From Oscillospiraceae bacterium (lineage in GTDB: Bacteria; Bacillota; Clostridia; Oscillospirales; Oscillospiraceae), in NCBI GenBank assembly GCA_017445875.1, contig JAFSRZ010000008.1:1-64000 (forward strand): 64,000 nt of DNA. The letters are read 5' to 3'. The position numbers were made by a program, and so were the translations under genes. Under the pieces are notes generated by a model. It saw only the letters and a list, made by a program, of their open reading frames with translations, searched no databases and had not been told where the DNA came from. How positions within the stretch are numbered: the stretch's first letter is position 1; each line of letters opens with the position of its first letter. Shown in pieces: positions 16,787 to 25,500 of the stretch.

Positions 16787-19603
16787 ATGAAAGGATTAGT
16801 GATGGAAGTCCGGGACGGCTTCGCCGCCGTATTCCGGGAGGACGGCGCTGTGGTGAAAATCCGGCAGAGCTGTCAAGTGGGCGAGACGATAGACTTGCCC
16901 GATTTGCCCCAAGAGAGCGCCCGGAACGCGTGGCAGAAAGTCAGCGCGACAATCAGCGCGTTTCCGTCCCGCTTCAAGCGCGAACCGTCGGCGGAACCCG
17001 CGCCGGATACCACGGAAATTATCTCCGGCACTGTCCGGGAGACACTCGACGGGCGGAAACCCGTCACGCCGGTGGATAGCGCCGCCGACGCGACGGATAT
17101 CATTTCAGATACTGTCCGGGAGACGCTGGACGCCGAACCCGTTTCGCGGACATTTGACGAACTGTCCGCGACAAAAGTCACACTCGACAAGCCGCCCGCG
17201 CCGGAAAGCATGTTCCGCGAACCGTCCGCCACGGAAAGTATGTTCCATGAGCCGCCCGCCACGGAAAACGTATTCCGCGAACCGTCCGACGCTACGGAAT
17301 TGATATCGACCGTCCCGCCGCAAGATTCCCTGTCCCGCGACGAGGAGGCAGACATTACGTCCGGCACCGTCTGGGATATCCCCGACGCCCCCGGCGACGT
17401 GACCAGCGTCATTTCTGATACCGTTGACAGCGCCCCCAAGCCCAAGAAAAGCGACCGTAAAAACGTTCTATTTCCCGCCGGACTTCATGTGCTGGATTCC
17501 ATCAAAGACCGCGTGAACGCCGCGAAACCGTCTGAAAGTTCCGAAAAAACACCTAGAAAGTCAAAAAAGAAAGCATGGTGGAATGATTCCCGCTTCCGTG
17601 GCGCGATTGCCGCCGCGCTTGCCATTGTCATTCTGAGCGGTTCCGTTATGTACAACACCGCTATGGCCTGCGCTTACGTCTCCCTCGACGTGGACGAATC
17701 GTCGATTGAGTTTTCCATCAACCGCATGGGGCGCGTGATTGCCGTCAACGCAATCAGCGCCGACGCCAAAGGCCTCGCGCAGTCCCTGCAAAGCGATGTC
17801 AAAAACAAGACCGTCGACGACGCGGTCACGTATACCATGGACGTTCTCAAAGACGCGGGCTATCTCGACGACGCCAACGGCGAAATTATCGCAAGCGTCA
17901 CGTCCAACACCGAAAAGCGCAGTATGGAACTCACGCAGACTGTCGCGCAGTCCGTGGAAAGCAGTAAGCAAAGCGGCGTGAAAGTCTATCTCATGGAGGC
18001 CAGCCGGGGCGACCGTGGCGCGGCACTCGCCCGGCAAATCAGCCCCGGACGCTATCTCATCCAGCGCTCGCCGCGTCCCCGCCGTGACGACACAGGCGCG
18101 TCCGCGGTGCCGGTCAGCCAGACGCCCGACACGCCCGCCACACCTGCCGCGCCCGATACGCCGGATATGTCCGCCGTAGAAGGACTTCCGACCGCGCCCG
18201 CACAGCCCGAAAATACGCTCAGGCCGGTTCTCGATTCCGGTTCCACACCGGCACCCGGCACCACAACCACACCGGGAACAACTACCACACCCGGCACCAC
18301 GACTATACCCGGAACAACTACCACACCCGGCACCACGACCACGCCCGGAACAACTACCACGCCCAGTAGTACCATCGCCCCCGGTGCCACGACTACGCCC
18401 GGAACGACTACTACTCCCGGTACCACAACCACGCCCGGAACGACTACTACTCCCGGTACCACGCCCCCGCCAACTACTACCGATACCGGCGCGACCACTC
18501 CCACGACCCCGAAACCGGATACGGGAAGCACAACCAAGAAGAACAACACCCCCGCCACATCGAATAATAACAAGACCAGTTCCAAAAATAATACCAGTAA
18601 AAACAACACCGACAGCGGCAAGACGACAACGCCTTCCAAGCCCGCGACGCAACCCGTACAGCCCGCGACACAGCCTGTAAACCCGGCACCCGTACAGCCG
18701 ACACCCGAACCCGTCACACAGCCCGAACCCGAAAACAAGCCGGACGTACAGCCTGAACCGGGACAGGAAAATAAACCGGGTGTCGAACCGGAACCGGAAA
18801 GCAGACCGGGCGTCGAACCCGAACCGGAGAGCAGGCCGAGTGTCGAACCGGAACCGGAGAGCAGACCGGGTGTCGAACCCGAACCGGAGAGCAGACCGGC
18901 TCCGCAACACGTCGAACCGGAACCGGAACAGTTATGGAGCAATGACCGTCCGGCAAGCAAACCGGTCGCGCCTTCCGGGAATGACGGCGGAGAGACCGTC
19001 GCGCCGCAAAAGGAACCGGCAAAACCGGATTCCGGCGAAATCTATACCCCCGAACGCCAAGACGACGGCGAAACCGTGAAACCCTCCAAGCCGGACACCA
19101 GCGCCCCGAAACCGGATACCAGTCCCGCACAGCCTGACGGCGGCGAAACAGTAGCGCCGAAACCGTCCGACAGCGGCGGGGAATCCTCCAAGCCCGCCAG
19201 CGAAACCCCGAAACCGTCCAGCGGCGGCGGGGAATCCTCCAAACCCGCAAGCGAAACCCCGAAACCGTCCAGCGGCGGCGGGGAATCCTCCAAGCCCGCC
19301 AGCGAAACCCCGAAACCGTCCGACAACGGCGGGGAGTCCTCCAAGCCCGCAAGCGAAACCCCGAAACCGTCCGACAGCGGCGGGGAATCCTCCAAGCCCG
19401 CAAGCGAAACCCCGAAACCGTCCGACAACGGCGGGGAACATGAAAGCCCTGCGAATACCGGCGGCGGAGAACCGAAAGCCCCCGCGCCGTCCGGCGGCGG
19501 AGAACTGGAAGAACCCGAAAATTATGGCGGCGGCAAATCGTCCCCTTCCCGTCAGGAAGCAATGCCATTTTCCAGTAACAACGGCGGACAACCGCCGATG
19601 TAA
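16787..19603 (+). CDS. rsgI: Membrane anti-sigma factor RsgI with long linker and Pro/Thr/Glu-rich ectodomain
   Basis: Anti-sigma-I factor (938 aa). Residues 1-45 are the cytoplasmic sigma-binding domain (MKGLVMEVRDGFAAVF). A ~220-residue cytoplasmic linker carries four copies of a motif like SGTVRETLD and three of EPxATExxF. One transmembrane helix lies at about 270-290, followed by the RsgI peri-membrane domain (YVSLDVDESSIEFSINRMG) to about 420. The rest is low complexity: TTPGT repeats, VEPEPESRPG repeats and five 17-residue SSKPASETPKPS repeats. No carbohydrate-binding or hydrolase domain follows, unlike clostridial sensors. The ATG at 16787 is preferred over the TTG at 16778 because GGAAGG lies 10 nt upstream of the ATG. 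Confidence 0.88.
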   Translation: MKGLVMEVRDGFAAVFREDGAVVKIRQSCQVGETIDLPDLPQESARNAWQKVSATISAFPSRFKREPSAEPAPDTTEIISGTVRETLDGRKPVTPVDSAADATDIISDTVRETLDAEPVSRTFDELSATKVTLDKPPAPESMFREPSATESMFHEPPATENVFREPSDATELISTVPPQDSLSRDEEADITSGTVWDIPDAPGDVTSVISDTVDSAPKPKKSDRKNVLFPAGLHVLDSIKDRVNAAKPSESSEKTPRKSKKKAWWNDSRFRGAIAAALAIVILSGSVMYNTAMACAYVSLDVDESSIEFSINRMGRVIAVNAISADAKGLAQSLQSDVKNKTVDDAVTYTMDVLKDAGYLDDANGEIIASVTSNTEKRSMELTQTVAQSVESSKQSGVKVYLMEASRGDRGAALARQISPGRYLIQRSPRPRRDDTGASAVPVSQTPDTPATPAAPDTPDMSAVEGLPTAPAQPENTLRPVLDSGSTPAPGTTTTPGTTTTPGTTTIPGTTTTPGTTTTPGTTTTPSSTIAPGATTTPGTTTTPGTTTTPGTTTTPGTTPPPTTTDTGATTPTTPKPDTGSTTKKNNTPATSNNNKTSSKNNTSKNNTDSGKTTTPSKPATQPVQPATQPVNPAPVQPTPEPVTQPEPENKPDVQPEPGQENKPGVEPEPESRPGVEPEPESRPSVEPEPESRPGVEPEPESRPAPQHVEPEPEQLWSNDRPASKPVAPSGNDGGETVAPQKEPAKPDSGEIYTPERQDDGETVKPSKPDTSAPKPDTSPAQPDGGETVAPKPSDSGGESSKPASETPKPSSGGGESSKPASETPKPSSGGGESSKPASETPKPSDNGGESSKPASETPKPSDSGGESSKPASETPKPSDNGGEHESPANTGGGEPKAPAPSGGGELEEPENYGGGKSSPSRQEAMPFSSNNGGQPPM
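18253..18470 (+). repeat. Thr/Pro minisatellite in rsgI
   Basis: Tandem short units encode PGTTTT about a dozen times (period 18 bp, imperfect). It probably forms a glycosylated, extended spacer across the wall. Confidence 0.85.
18777..18902 (+). repeat. 30-bp minisatellite in rsgI
   Basis: Four imperfect 30-bp units encode VEPEPESRPG, an acidic, Pro-rich decapeptide in the ectodomain. Confidence 0.85.
19175..19429 (+). repeat. 51-bp minisatellite in rsgI
   Basis: Five 51-bp units, nearly identical in DNA, encode GGESSKPASETPKPSDN with S/D and G/N/S changes at the end. The low divergence suggests recent or ongoing expansion. Confidence 0.9.
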
Positions 19604-19660
19604 AGTCTCCGTGTTTGCGGCGTTTCTATGGCCATAGCGCCGCGGCGCGTATAATATAAC

Positions 19661-19688
19661 GTCTCCCCGCCCTCACGGACGGGGAGAC
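19661..19688 (+). terminator. Hairpin after rsgI
   Basis: GTCTCCCC pairs with GGGGAGAC (outer stem) around a GC-rich core, 58 bp after the rsgI stop. It has only a weak following T-run (AGCTTTGG). A TATAAT at 19650 suggests that a start site for the next gene may also lie here. Confidence 0.45.
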
Positions 19689-19713
19689 AGCTTTGGAAAG
19701 AAGATGTTGCAAG

Positions 19714-20523
19714 ATGAAACTTTCATTCCCGCCCGTTCTGCGTTCCGTGTTCGGAAGCAAGGACGGACAGGCGTTCCACACGGAAGAATTGTTCCTCAAA
19801 AACGGCTCCCGTGACATTTACGGCGTCCTGTACCGTCCCGCCGGACATAAGCGCCGCTGGCCTGTTGTGATTCTGTCGCACGGCTTCGGGGGGTGTACCG
19901 GAAACTGTGTGCCGTACGCGGAGATTTTCGCGGCGCACGGCTTCGCCTGTTACGTGTTCGACTTCTGCGGCGGCGGCTCCGCCTCCCGGAGTTCCGGTCA
20001 AATGACCGGAATGTCCGTCTTGACGGAAGCGGCGGACTTGGACGCCGTGCTTTCCCAAATCCGGGCGCTCCCATGCGTCGACACGCGGCGGGTATTCCTG
20101 TGGGGCGAAAGTCAGGGCGGCTTTGTGTCGGCGTACGTGGCGGCGCAACGCCCCAACGACGTGCGCGGCCTGATTCTGTTCTACCCCGCCTTCGTGCTTC
20201 AGGACGCCATACGCGCACAGTACCCCAACCCGTCCGACATCCCCGAAACCGCCTTCATTATGGATAACTGGATAGGCGCTGTCTATGCCCGTGACGCGCT
20301 GTCCTTCGACATTTACGAGGTCATGCGGGGCTATCGCGGCGACGTGCTGATAGTCCACGGCGACCAAGACGCGCTTGTACCGCTTTCGTACGCCCAACGC
20401 GCCCAACAGGTGTACGCGTCCGCCGAACTGAAAGTGATTCCCGGCGGATATCACGGCTTCTGGGACGCGCTCGACGTTCCCGCCTCCATGGCGCTCAATT
20501 TTCTGAATGCCCATATTCACTAA
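19714..20523 (+). CDS. Alpha/beta-hydrolase, esterase-like
   Basis: Alpha/beta-hydrolase (269 aa) resembling cinnamoyl/feruloyl esterases and small lipases. Features are the oxyanion segment LSHGFGG, nucleophile elbow GESQGG, acid loop HGDQDALVP and catalytic His in GGYHGF, giving a complete Ser-Asp-His triad. There is no signal peptide or membrane segment, so it is cytoplasmic. The ATG at 19714 is chosen; the frame opens at a TTG at 19693 inside the preceding hairpin. A role in de-esterifying plant-derived or acylated sugars would fit the neighbouring GH32/SigI genes but is unproven. Confidence 0.82.
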   Translation: MKLSFPPVLRSVFGSKDGQAFHTEELFLKNGSRDIYGVLYRPAGHKRRWPVVILSHGFGGCTGNCVPYAEIFAAHGFACYVFDFCGGGSASRSSGQMTGMSVLTEAADLDAVLSQIRALPCVDTRRVFLWGESQGGFVSAYVAAQRPNDVRGLILFYPAFVLQDAIRAQYPNPSDIPETAFIMDNWIGAVYARDALSFDIYEVMRGYRGDVLIVHGDQDALVPLSYAQRAQQVYASAELKVIPGGYHGFWDALDVPASMALNFLNAHIH

Positions 20524-20640
20524 TTAGCCCCTTCCGTCACTGCGCGACACCTTCTCCGCCATGCGGGGAGGCGGAAAACGCGACATTTCCAGTGAAATTA
20601 TCGCGTTTTCTTTGCCGGAAGTCCTGCGAAGCGCTCCTCA

Positions 20641-20723
20641 TGTCTCCCCCACGAAGTGGGGGAGATGTCGCCGTCAGGCGACAAAGGGGCGGGGAGGGTG
20701 ACGCGTCAGCGCCGGGTGGGGGC
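20641..20723. repeat. Dispersed palindromic intergenic repeat, copy 1
   Basis: It consists of a CTCCCCCAC/GTGGGGGAG hairpin, a GTCGCC/GGCGAC hairpin and a GC-rich tail. The tail recurs in inverted orientation at 43834 and in part at 31453. It occupies the non-coding interval 20524-20952 together with the operators and promoter listed separately. Confidence 0.7.
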
Positions 20724-20747
20724 AGTTTTCATAACAAAGGCGACACT

Positions 20748-20768
20748 TTTTCGTCAAGTTGACGAAAA
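20748..20768. promoter_or_regulatory. Perfect palindrome, candidate operator
   Basis: TTTTCGTCAA and TTGACGAAAA flank a single G, giving 10-bp arms. It lies 54 bp upstream of the thiolase -35 box and 11 bp from the Rex-type site. The cognate regulator is not recognised. Confidence 0.5.
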
Positions 20769-20779
20769 GCGCGGGGCAT

Positions 20780-20797
20780 TTGTTAAAGATTTAACAA
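20780..20797. promoter_or_regulatory. Rex-type redox operator upstream of thiolase
   Basis: TTGTTAA-AGAT-TTAACAA matches the clostridial Rex consensus TTGTTAANNNNTTAACAA at every fixed position. Rex represses fermentation genes when NADH is low. The site lies 25 bp upstream of the -35 box of the thiolase promoter. Confidence 0.75.
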
Positions 20798-20822
20798 ATT
20801 TTCGGGAAATGAAAAGTTTCCG

Positions 20823-20851
20823 TTGACGGACACGCAAAAACACTTTATAAT
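20823..20851 (+). promoter_or_regulatory. Promoter of the acetyl-CoA acetyltransferase gene
   Basis: TTGACG, 17-bp spacer, TATAAT; near-consensus sigma-A promoter with about a 95-nt leader. Confidence 0.8.
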
Positions 20852-20952
20852 AGTGTGGAAAGCCGACGTTTGCCCCGCTGTGACGGCGGGGTACTTGTCG
20901 CGGACGGTTCGGCAGAAAGGGTCGGCAAATTCAACAAACGGAGGCATATTCC

Positions 20953-22206
20953 ATGAAAGAACTCTATGTTGTCAACTGTTGCAGAACGGCTATCGGCTCT
21001 TTTGGCGGCTCCCTGAAGGACGTTCCCGCCGCCGAAATGGGTGCCATCGTGGTCAAAGAGGCTCTCAAACGTGCCAACGTCGCCCCGGAGAACGTCGATG
21101 AAGTCATGTTCGGCTGCATTCTGACCGCCGCGCAGGGGCAAAACGTCGCCCGTCAGGTCGCCATCAAGGCCGGGATTCCGTACAAAGTCCCCGCCTACAC
21201 GGTCGGCATGGTGTGCGGTTCCGGCATGAAGTCCGTGATTGAGGCGGCACGCTCCATCGTCGCCGGGGATTCTGATATTGTCGTCTGCGGCGGCACCGAG
21301 AACATGAGCGCCGCGCCGTACGCCTCCATGGAAGCCCGCTGGGGCGCTCGTATGGGCGATAAGAAAATTGTCGACTCCATGATTAAGGACGGCCTCTGGG
21401 ACGCGTTCAACAACTATCACATGGGCACCACCGCCGAGAATATCAACGACGTGTGGGGCATTACCCGTCAGGAACAGGACGAATTTGCTTTCAGTTCGCA
21501 GAGCAAGACCAAGGCCGCGCAGGATTCCGGACGCTTCGACGATGAGATTGTCCCCGTACCCGTGAAGGTCAAGAAGGAAATCGTAGAGTTCAAGAAGGAC
21601 GAGTTCCCGCGCCTGACGCCCGTGGACAAGCTCGGCAAACTCCGCGGCGCGTTCCCGGTCGGCCCCGAATCCCCCAACCCGGACGTTGTCCACACGTTTG
21701 AGCCTGCCGGAATCAAGGAAGCCGCCGACAAGGGTACGCAGCGCGTCACCGCCGGCAACGCCTCCGGCATTAACGACGGCGCGGCGGCTATCGTGCTGGC
21801 GTCCGGCGAAGCCGTCGAGAAGTACGGCCTCAAGCCCATGGCGAAGCTCATCGGCTGGGGACAGGGCGGCGTCGACCCCAAGATTATGGGTGTTGGCCCC
21901 GTGGTGGCGTCCCGTCAGGCCATGTCCAAGGCCAACGTGACCATTGACGATATCGACCTCATCGAGGCCAACGAAGCCTTTGCGGCGCAGTCCATCGCCG
22001 TGGCGCGGGAACTGGGCTTTGACATGTCCAAGGTCAACGTCAACGGCGGCGCGATTTCTCTGGGACACCCCGTGGGCGCGTCCGGTGCGCGTATCATTGT
22101 CACGCTGTTGCACGAAATGCAGAAGCGTCCCGAAGCCAAGAAGGGTCTCGCCACGCTGTGCATTGGCGGCGGTCAGGGTGTCGCCACGATTTACGAAAAG
22201 TGCTAA
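20953..22206 (+). CDS. thlA: Acetyl-CoA C-acetyltransferase (thiolase)
   Basis: Biosynthetic thiolase condensing two acetyl-CoA to acetoacetyl-CoA, the entry step of butyrate-type fermentation (417 aa, slightly longer than the usual ~392). The acyl-accepting Cys is C88 in VCGSGMKS (usually CASG). The catalytic His is in SLGHPVGASGAR, and the second Cys is in LCIGGGQG. NEAFAAQ is also present. The ATG at 20953 follows GGAGG. Its upstream Rex-type operator links it to NADH/NAD+ control. The usual crt-bcd-etf partners are not adjacent, so they must lie elsewhere if the butyrate route is present. Confidence 0.95.
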   Translation: MKELYVVNCCRTAIGSFGGSLKDVPAAEMGAIVVKEALKRANVAPENVDEVMFGCILTAAQGQNVARQVAIKAGIPYKVPAYTVGMVCGSGMKSVIEAARSIVAGDSDIVVCGGTENMSAAPYASMEARWGARMGDKKIVDSMIKDGLWDAFNNYHMGTTAENINDVWGITRQEQDEFAFSSQSKTKAAQDSGRFDDEIVPVPVKVKKEIVEFKKDEFPRLTPVDKLGKLRGAFPVGPESPNPDVVHTFEPAGIKEAADKGTQRVTAGNASGINDGAAAIVLASGEAVEKYGLKPMAKLIGWGQGGVDPKIMGVGPVVASRQAMSKANVTIDDIDLIEANEAFAAQSIAVARELGFDMSKVNVNGGAISLGHPVGASGARIIVTLLHEMQKRPEAKKGLATLCIGGGQGVATIYEKC

Positions 22207-22224
22207 TCCCCGACACGCGTTGTC

Positions 22225-22413
22225 ATGAGAAATAAACTGCGGGGAATTGCGTTGATTCTGTTCGGGTTTCTGGTGGTCTACACAATGAACCTGTGGGACC
22301 CGTGGATTCCCGTGGTACCGGAAAACGTATTCCTTGGGATATGTGACATTATCGGGCTTGTGTTCGGCATTGCGGGCGTACTCTCCGCCTGTAGACCCGA
22401 CGACCCGTATTGA
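22225..22413 (+). CDS. Small membrane protein, unknown function
   Basis: A 62-residue protein with two hydrophobic helices (about 6-22 and 35-56), a positively charged N-terminus (MRNKLRG) and a Trp/Pro-rich loop between them. It begins 18 bp after the thiolase stop and ends just before a terminator, so it is probably co-transcribed. There is no clear ribosome site before the ATG, which lowers confidence in expression. I do not recognise a family. Confidence 0.55.
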   Translation: MRNKLRGIALILFGFLVVYTMNLWDPWIPVVPENVFLGICDIIGLVFGIAGVLSACRPDDPY

Positions 22414-22420
22414 CAGGCAC

Positions 22421-22457
22421 AAATGGACGGTTCCGCCGACGCGGAGCCGTCCATTTT
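22421..22457 (+). terminator. Terminator of the thiolase unit
   Basis: ATGGACGG pairs with CCGTCCAT, with inner TCCG/CGGA pairing, followed by TTTTC. Confidence 0.75.
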
Positions 22458-22510
22458 CAGCACGCGGAAACCTGTAACAAATTCTCCTGAGCGGAAATTA
22501 TCCGTCGGTG

Positions 22511-22539
22511 TTGCGTTTCGACGAACTTTCTGATAGAAT
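22511..22539 (+). promoter_or_regulatory. Promoter of the GHKL-helicase gene
   Basis: TTGCGT, 17-bp spacer, TAGAAT, 53 bp upstream of the ATG at 22593. Confidence 0.6.
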
Positions 22540-22592
22540 TGCCGGTAATCGTAGAGCGTATTTCACCGCTGACTTATTGGGGAGACTCAACC

Positions 22593-25500
22593 ATGACAGA
22601 ACAGGAAGAGCGTTATTTCCATCTTTTAGTCAATAAGCGTACCGCGGGCGCGGACTGGCTTGACGAGCCATTCATGAGCGGCGTCAAGGTCAGCGTCACG
22701 GAAAAATACTCGGATTCGGCGCACTTCATTTATGAACTCCTGCAAAACGCGGACGACGCGGGGGCAACCAGTGCGCGTTTCGTCCTGTACCCGGACAAGC
22801 TGATTTTCGCCCACAACGGGACGGAACGCTTTACCATATCCGACCCGGACACGGAACAGGAGGACAGAGAGCGCGGAACATTGGGACATATCAACGCCAT
22901 CACCTCTATAGGACACTCCACGAAAAACAAGGCGAAAATCGGCAAGTTTGGAATCGGTTTCAAGGCGGTCTTTCAGTACACCGCCACGCCGTGTATTTAT
23001 GACCCTGATATTTTTTTCCGAATTACGCGCTTTATTGTCCCGGAAAGACTGGACACCGATTATCCGGAGCGAAAAGCGGAAGAAACTCTGTTTGTGTTTC
23101 CGTTCGACAACGGGAAAATGTCCAAAAAAGACGCGTACGCCGATATTTCCGAAAAATTACGGACACTCTCTTTCCCGGTACTGTTTCTGTCCAAGCTGGA
23201 AACGGTTACATTTCAGGCGGGGGACGATTCCGGGGCGTACGGGAAACAGACATTGCAGACCCGGACTTTCGGCGACACCGCCGCGCAACTGCTCGAACTG
23301 TCCGGGGAACGGGGCAAGGAACATTTATGGCTTTTTTCGCGTTCGGACGAGAGCGGGAGAATGTATAGCGCGGGCTTTTTTCTGAACGAGGCCGGGAAAC
23401 TGCGGAAGTGTGACGAAGCCGCGTTTTGCTTTTTCCCCACGAAGGAACAGACGGGGCTAAACTTTATCATTCACGCGCCGTTCCTGCTGACGGACAGCCG
23501 CGAGGGGATTAAAGCGGGCGAAAAGCACAACAAAACCATGATAGAACTGCTGGCGAATCTGGCGGCGGACAGTCTGTCATATCTGCGCGACATTGGGGAG
23601 GAATCCGGCGTCCGCCTGATTGATGACGGCATTCTCAATATCATTCCCACGGACAGTAACCGCTTTCAGAACAGCGGGGGGAGAATTTCCTTTGCGCCGT
23701 TCTACGAGGCCATCAAGAAGAAACTGCAAACGGACAAACTGCTTCCCACAAAAACCGGGTACGCCGTCTCCCGACACGCCTACTATGCGGATTCTCTCGA
23801 AATCATGGACGTTTTCACAGACGAACACCTGCAATATATGACGAAAGACCCGGATGCGCAATGGATATTTGTTACAACCGGGGCAAAGTCGGCGTATGTA
23901 AAAGACCTGATTGGGTTTCATCGCATTATTAGTGAACACGATATTTTCTATGGGCGCTTGCGTAGTAGCTTACGGCGGGCGCTTATAAGGGGGATTGACG
24001 CGGCGTTTATAGAGCGTCAGCCGCTTGCGTGGCTGCACAAGTTCTACAAATGGGTATCGGAATCCGAAGCCCGGAAAGAGCTTGCGCGTAAAAGGCCGCT
24101 GTTCCTCTCCAAGAACGGAAAAGCCCTGCCCGCTTATGACGACAACAACCGCTTAATTCTTTTCCTGCCGTCCGGAGAAATGCCGCTGGAAGAAAAGACG
24201 GTTCATCCGGCACTGTTGGAGAATGAACAGACCGCCGCGTTTCTGGAAAGTCTCGGTATTACGGAGCCGTCCAAGCGGGACTATATCTACAATGAGATAT
24301 TGTCGCAGTACGAGGACGACGCGGACATTGACACGGAACCCCATTTCAAGCTGTTCTTTGCGTATTACCGCGAGTGTCCGAACGCCGAAACAGACAGCTT
24401 TATTGACCTCATCAGAGGCTGTGAATTTGTAAGCTATTCCAGCGCGAAGGACGCCACGATTTATCGGGGGTGCGCTTCCGACTTATATTTCCCGACAAAG
24501 CAATTGCGGGAGTATTTCGCCGCGAAGCCGGAAACGCTGTTTGTTGACTGGAAAGGCTATCTTCCGTTGGTGAAAGACAACGAGAGAAAATACTTGGAAT
24601 CTTTTCTCTCCGAACTGGGCGTGAAGAAAACCGTATCCATCAGCGTTGAACCGATTTCTTCTAACGTTGGAGTTACGCGTCGCTATGACTGGTTTTCTGG
24701 TCATCGTCACAGTGATACTTGGTGGGAACCTCGTATTGACGGCTTACAGGAAGCCTTGCGGGCGATAAAAAGCTCAAAATCGGAAAGTCAGTCCGTGACA
24801 CTCTGGAATGTTCTGCTGGGGTTCATGGAATCGCTTCCCAAGGGCAAAACTCTCGCGGCGTCGTTGACCGGGACTTTTGAGCATTGGCCGCAGGGGAAAG
24901 GCAATCACGCACACCGAACGGGAACATTTGATTCACAAGACATGTCCGGTCTGCGTCAGAAACCTTGGCTTGTGGACAAAGACGGACAGTTTCTGCCGCC
25001 CTGTGAAATGACACGGGAATCTCTTTCGCCGCTTTATGACGATAAACACGCTTGCGCGAAGGAATTGATTGATTTTCTACAGTTCAAGCCCGTCGCGCCG
25101 CCCGTCGACCAGAACCGTTATTTGACAAAAAAGCAACGGGCATTACTCGCGTTAGCGGAAGCGGCGGAAAAGGCGGGTGTCACCGACAGCGCGGAGTTGC
25201 TAAGATTCATCGAGGAAGGCAAAAAAGCGGACGAACGCAGGCGAAACCGGGAACGTAATCAGGACACACAGCGCGAAAATGACGCATATGAAAGTGATAC
25301 GGACGCCCCGGACGAAGAGCAGACTATCGCCCCGTCCGTGCGGCGTACGAGACGGGACATTATCCGCCGTACACACAGTGTCCCGACGTATCCGAAAGAG
25401 CCGCCGGAGCCGAAAGCGCGTCAGGACGCGGGCGACTGGGACGAGTACACCCGCCCCACGGTGGATTACGCGAAAAAGCTGGAACGTGAAGAGGAAAAAA

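Noticed and set aside
18253..18470. Regular short repeats that could be mistaken for a CRISPR array
   Set aside because: The period is 18 bp with no unique spacers, and the units code for PGTTTT inside rsgI.
17561..18910. Long minus-strand frame (449 codons) opposite rsgI, rich in Arg/Gly/Cys
   Set aside because: It is the mirror of low-complexity Pro/Thr repeats, has no ribosome site, and the plus-strand frame has the recognisable RsgI domains.
20845..22422. 525-codon minus-strand frame opposite the thiolase
   Set aside because: A shadow of high-GC third positions; the composition is His/Arg-rich nonsense and the plus strand encodes an unmistakable thiolase with promoter and ribosome site.
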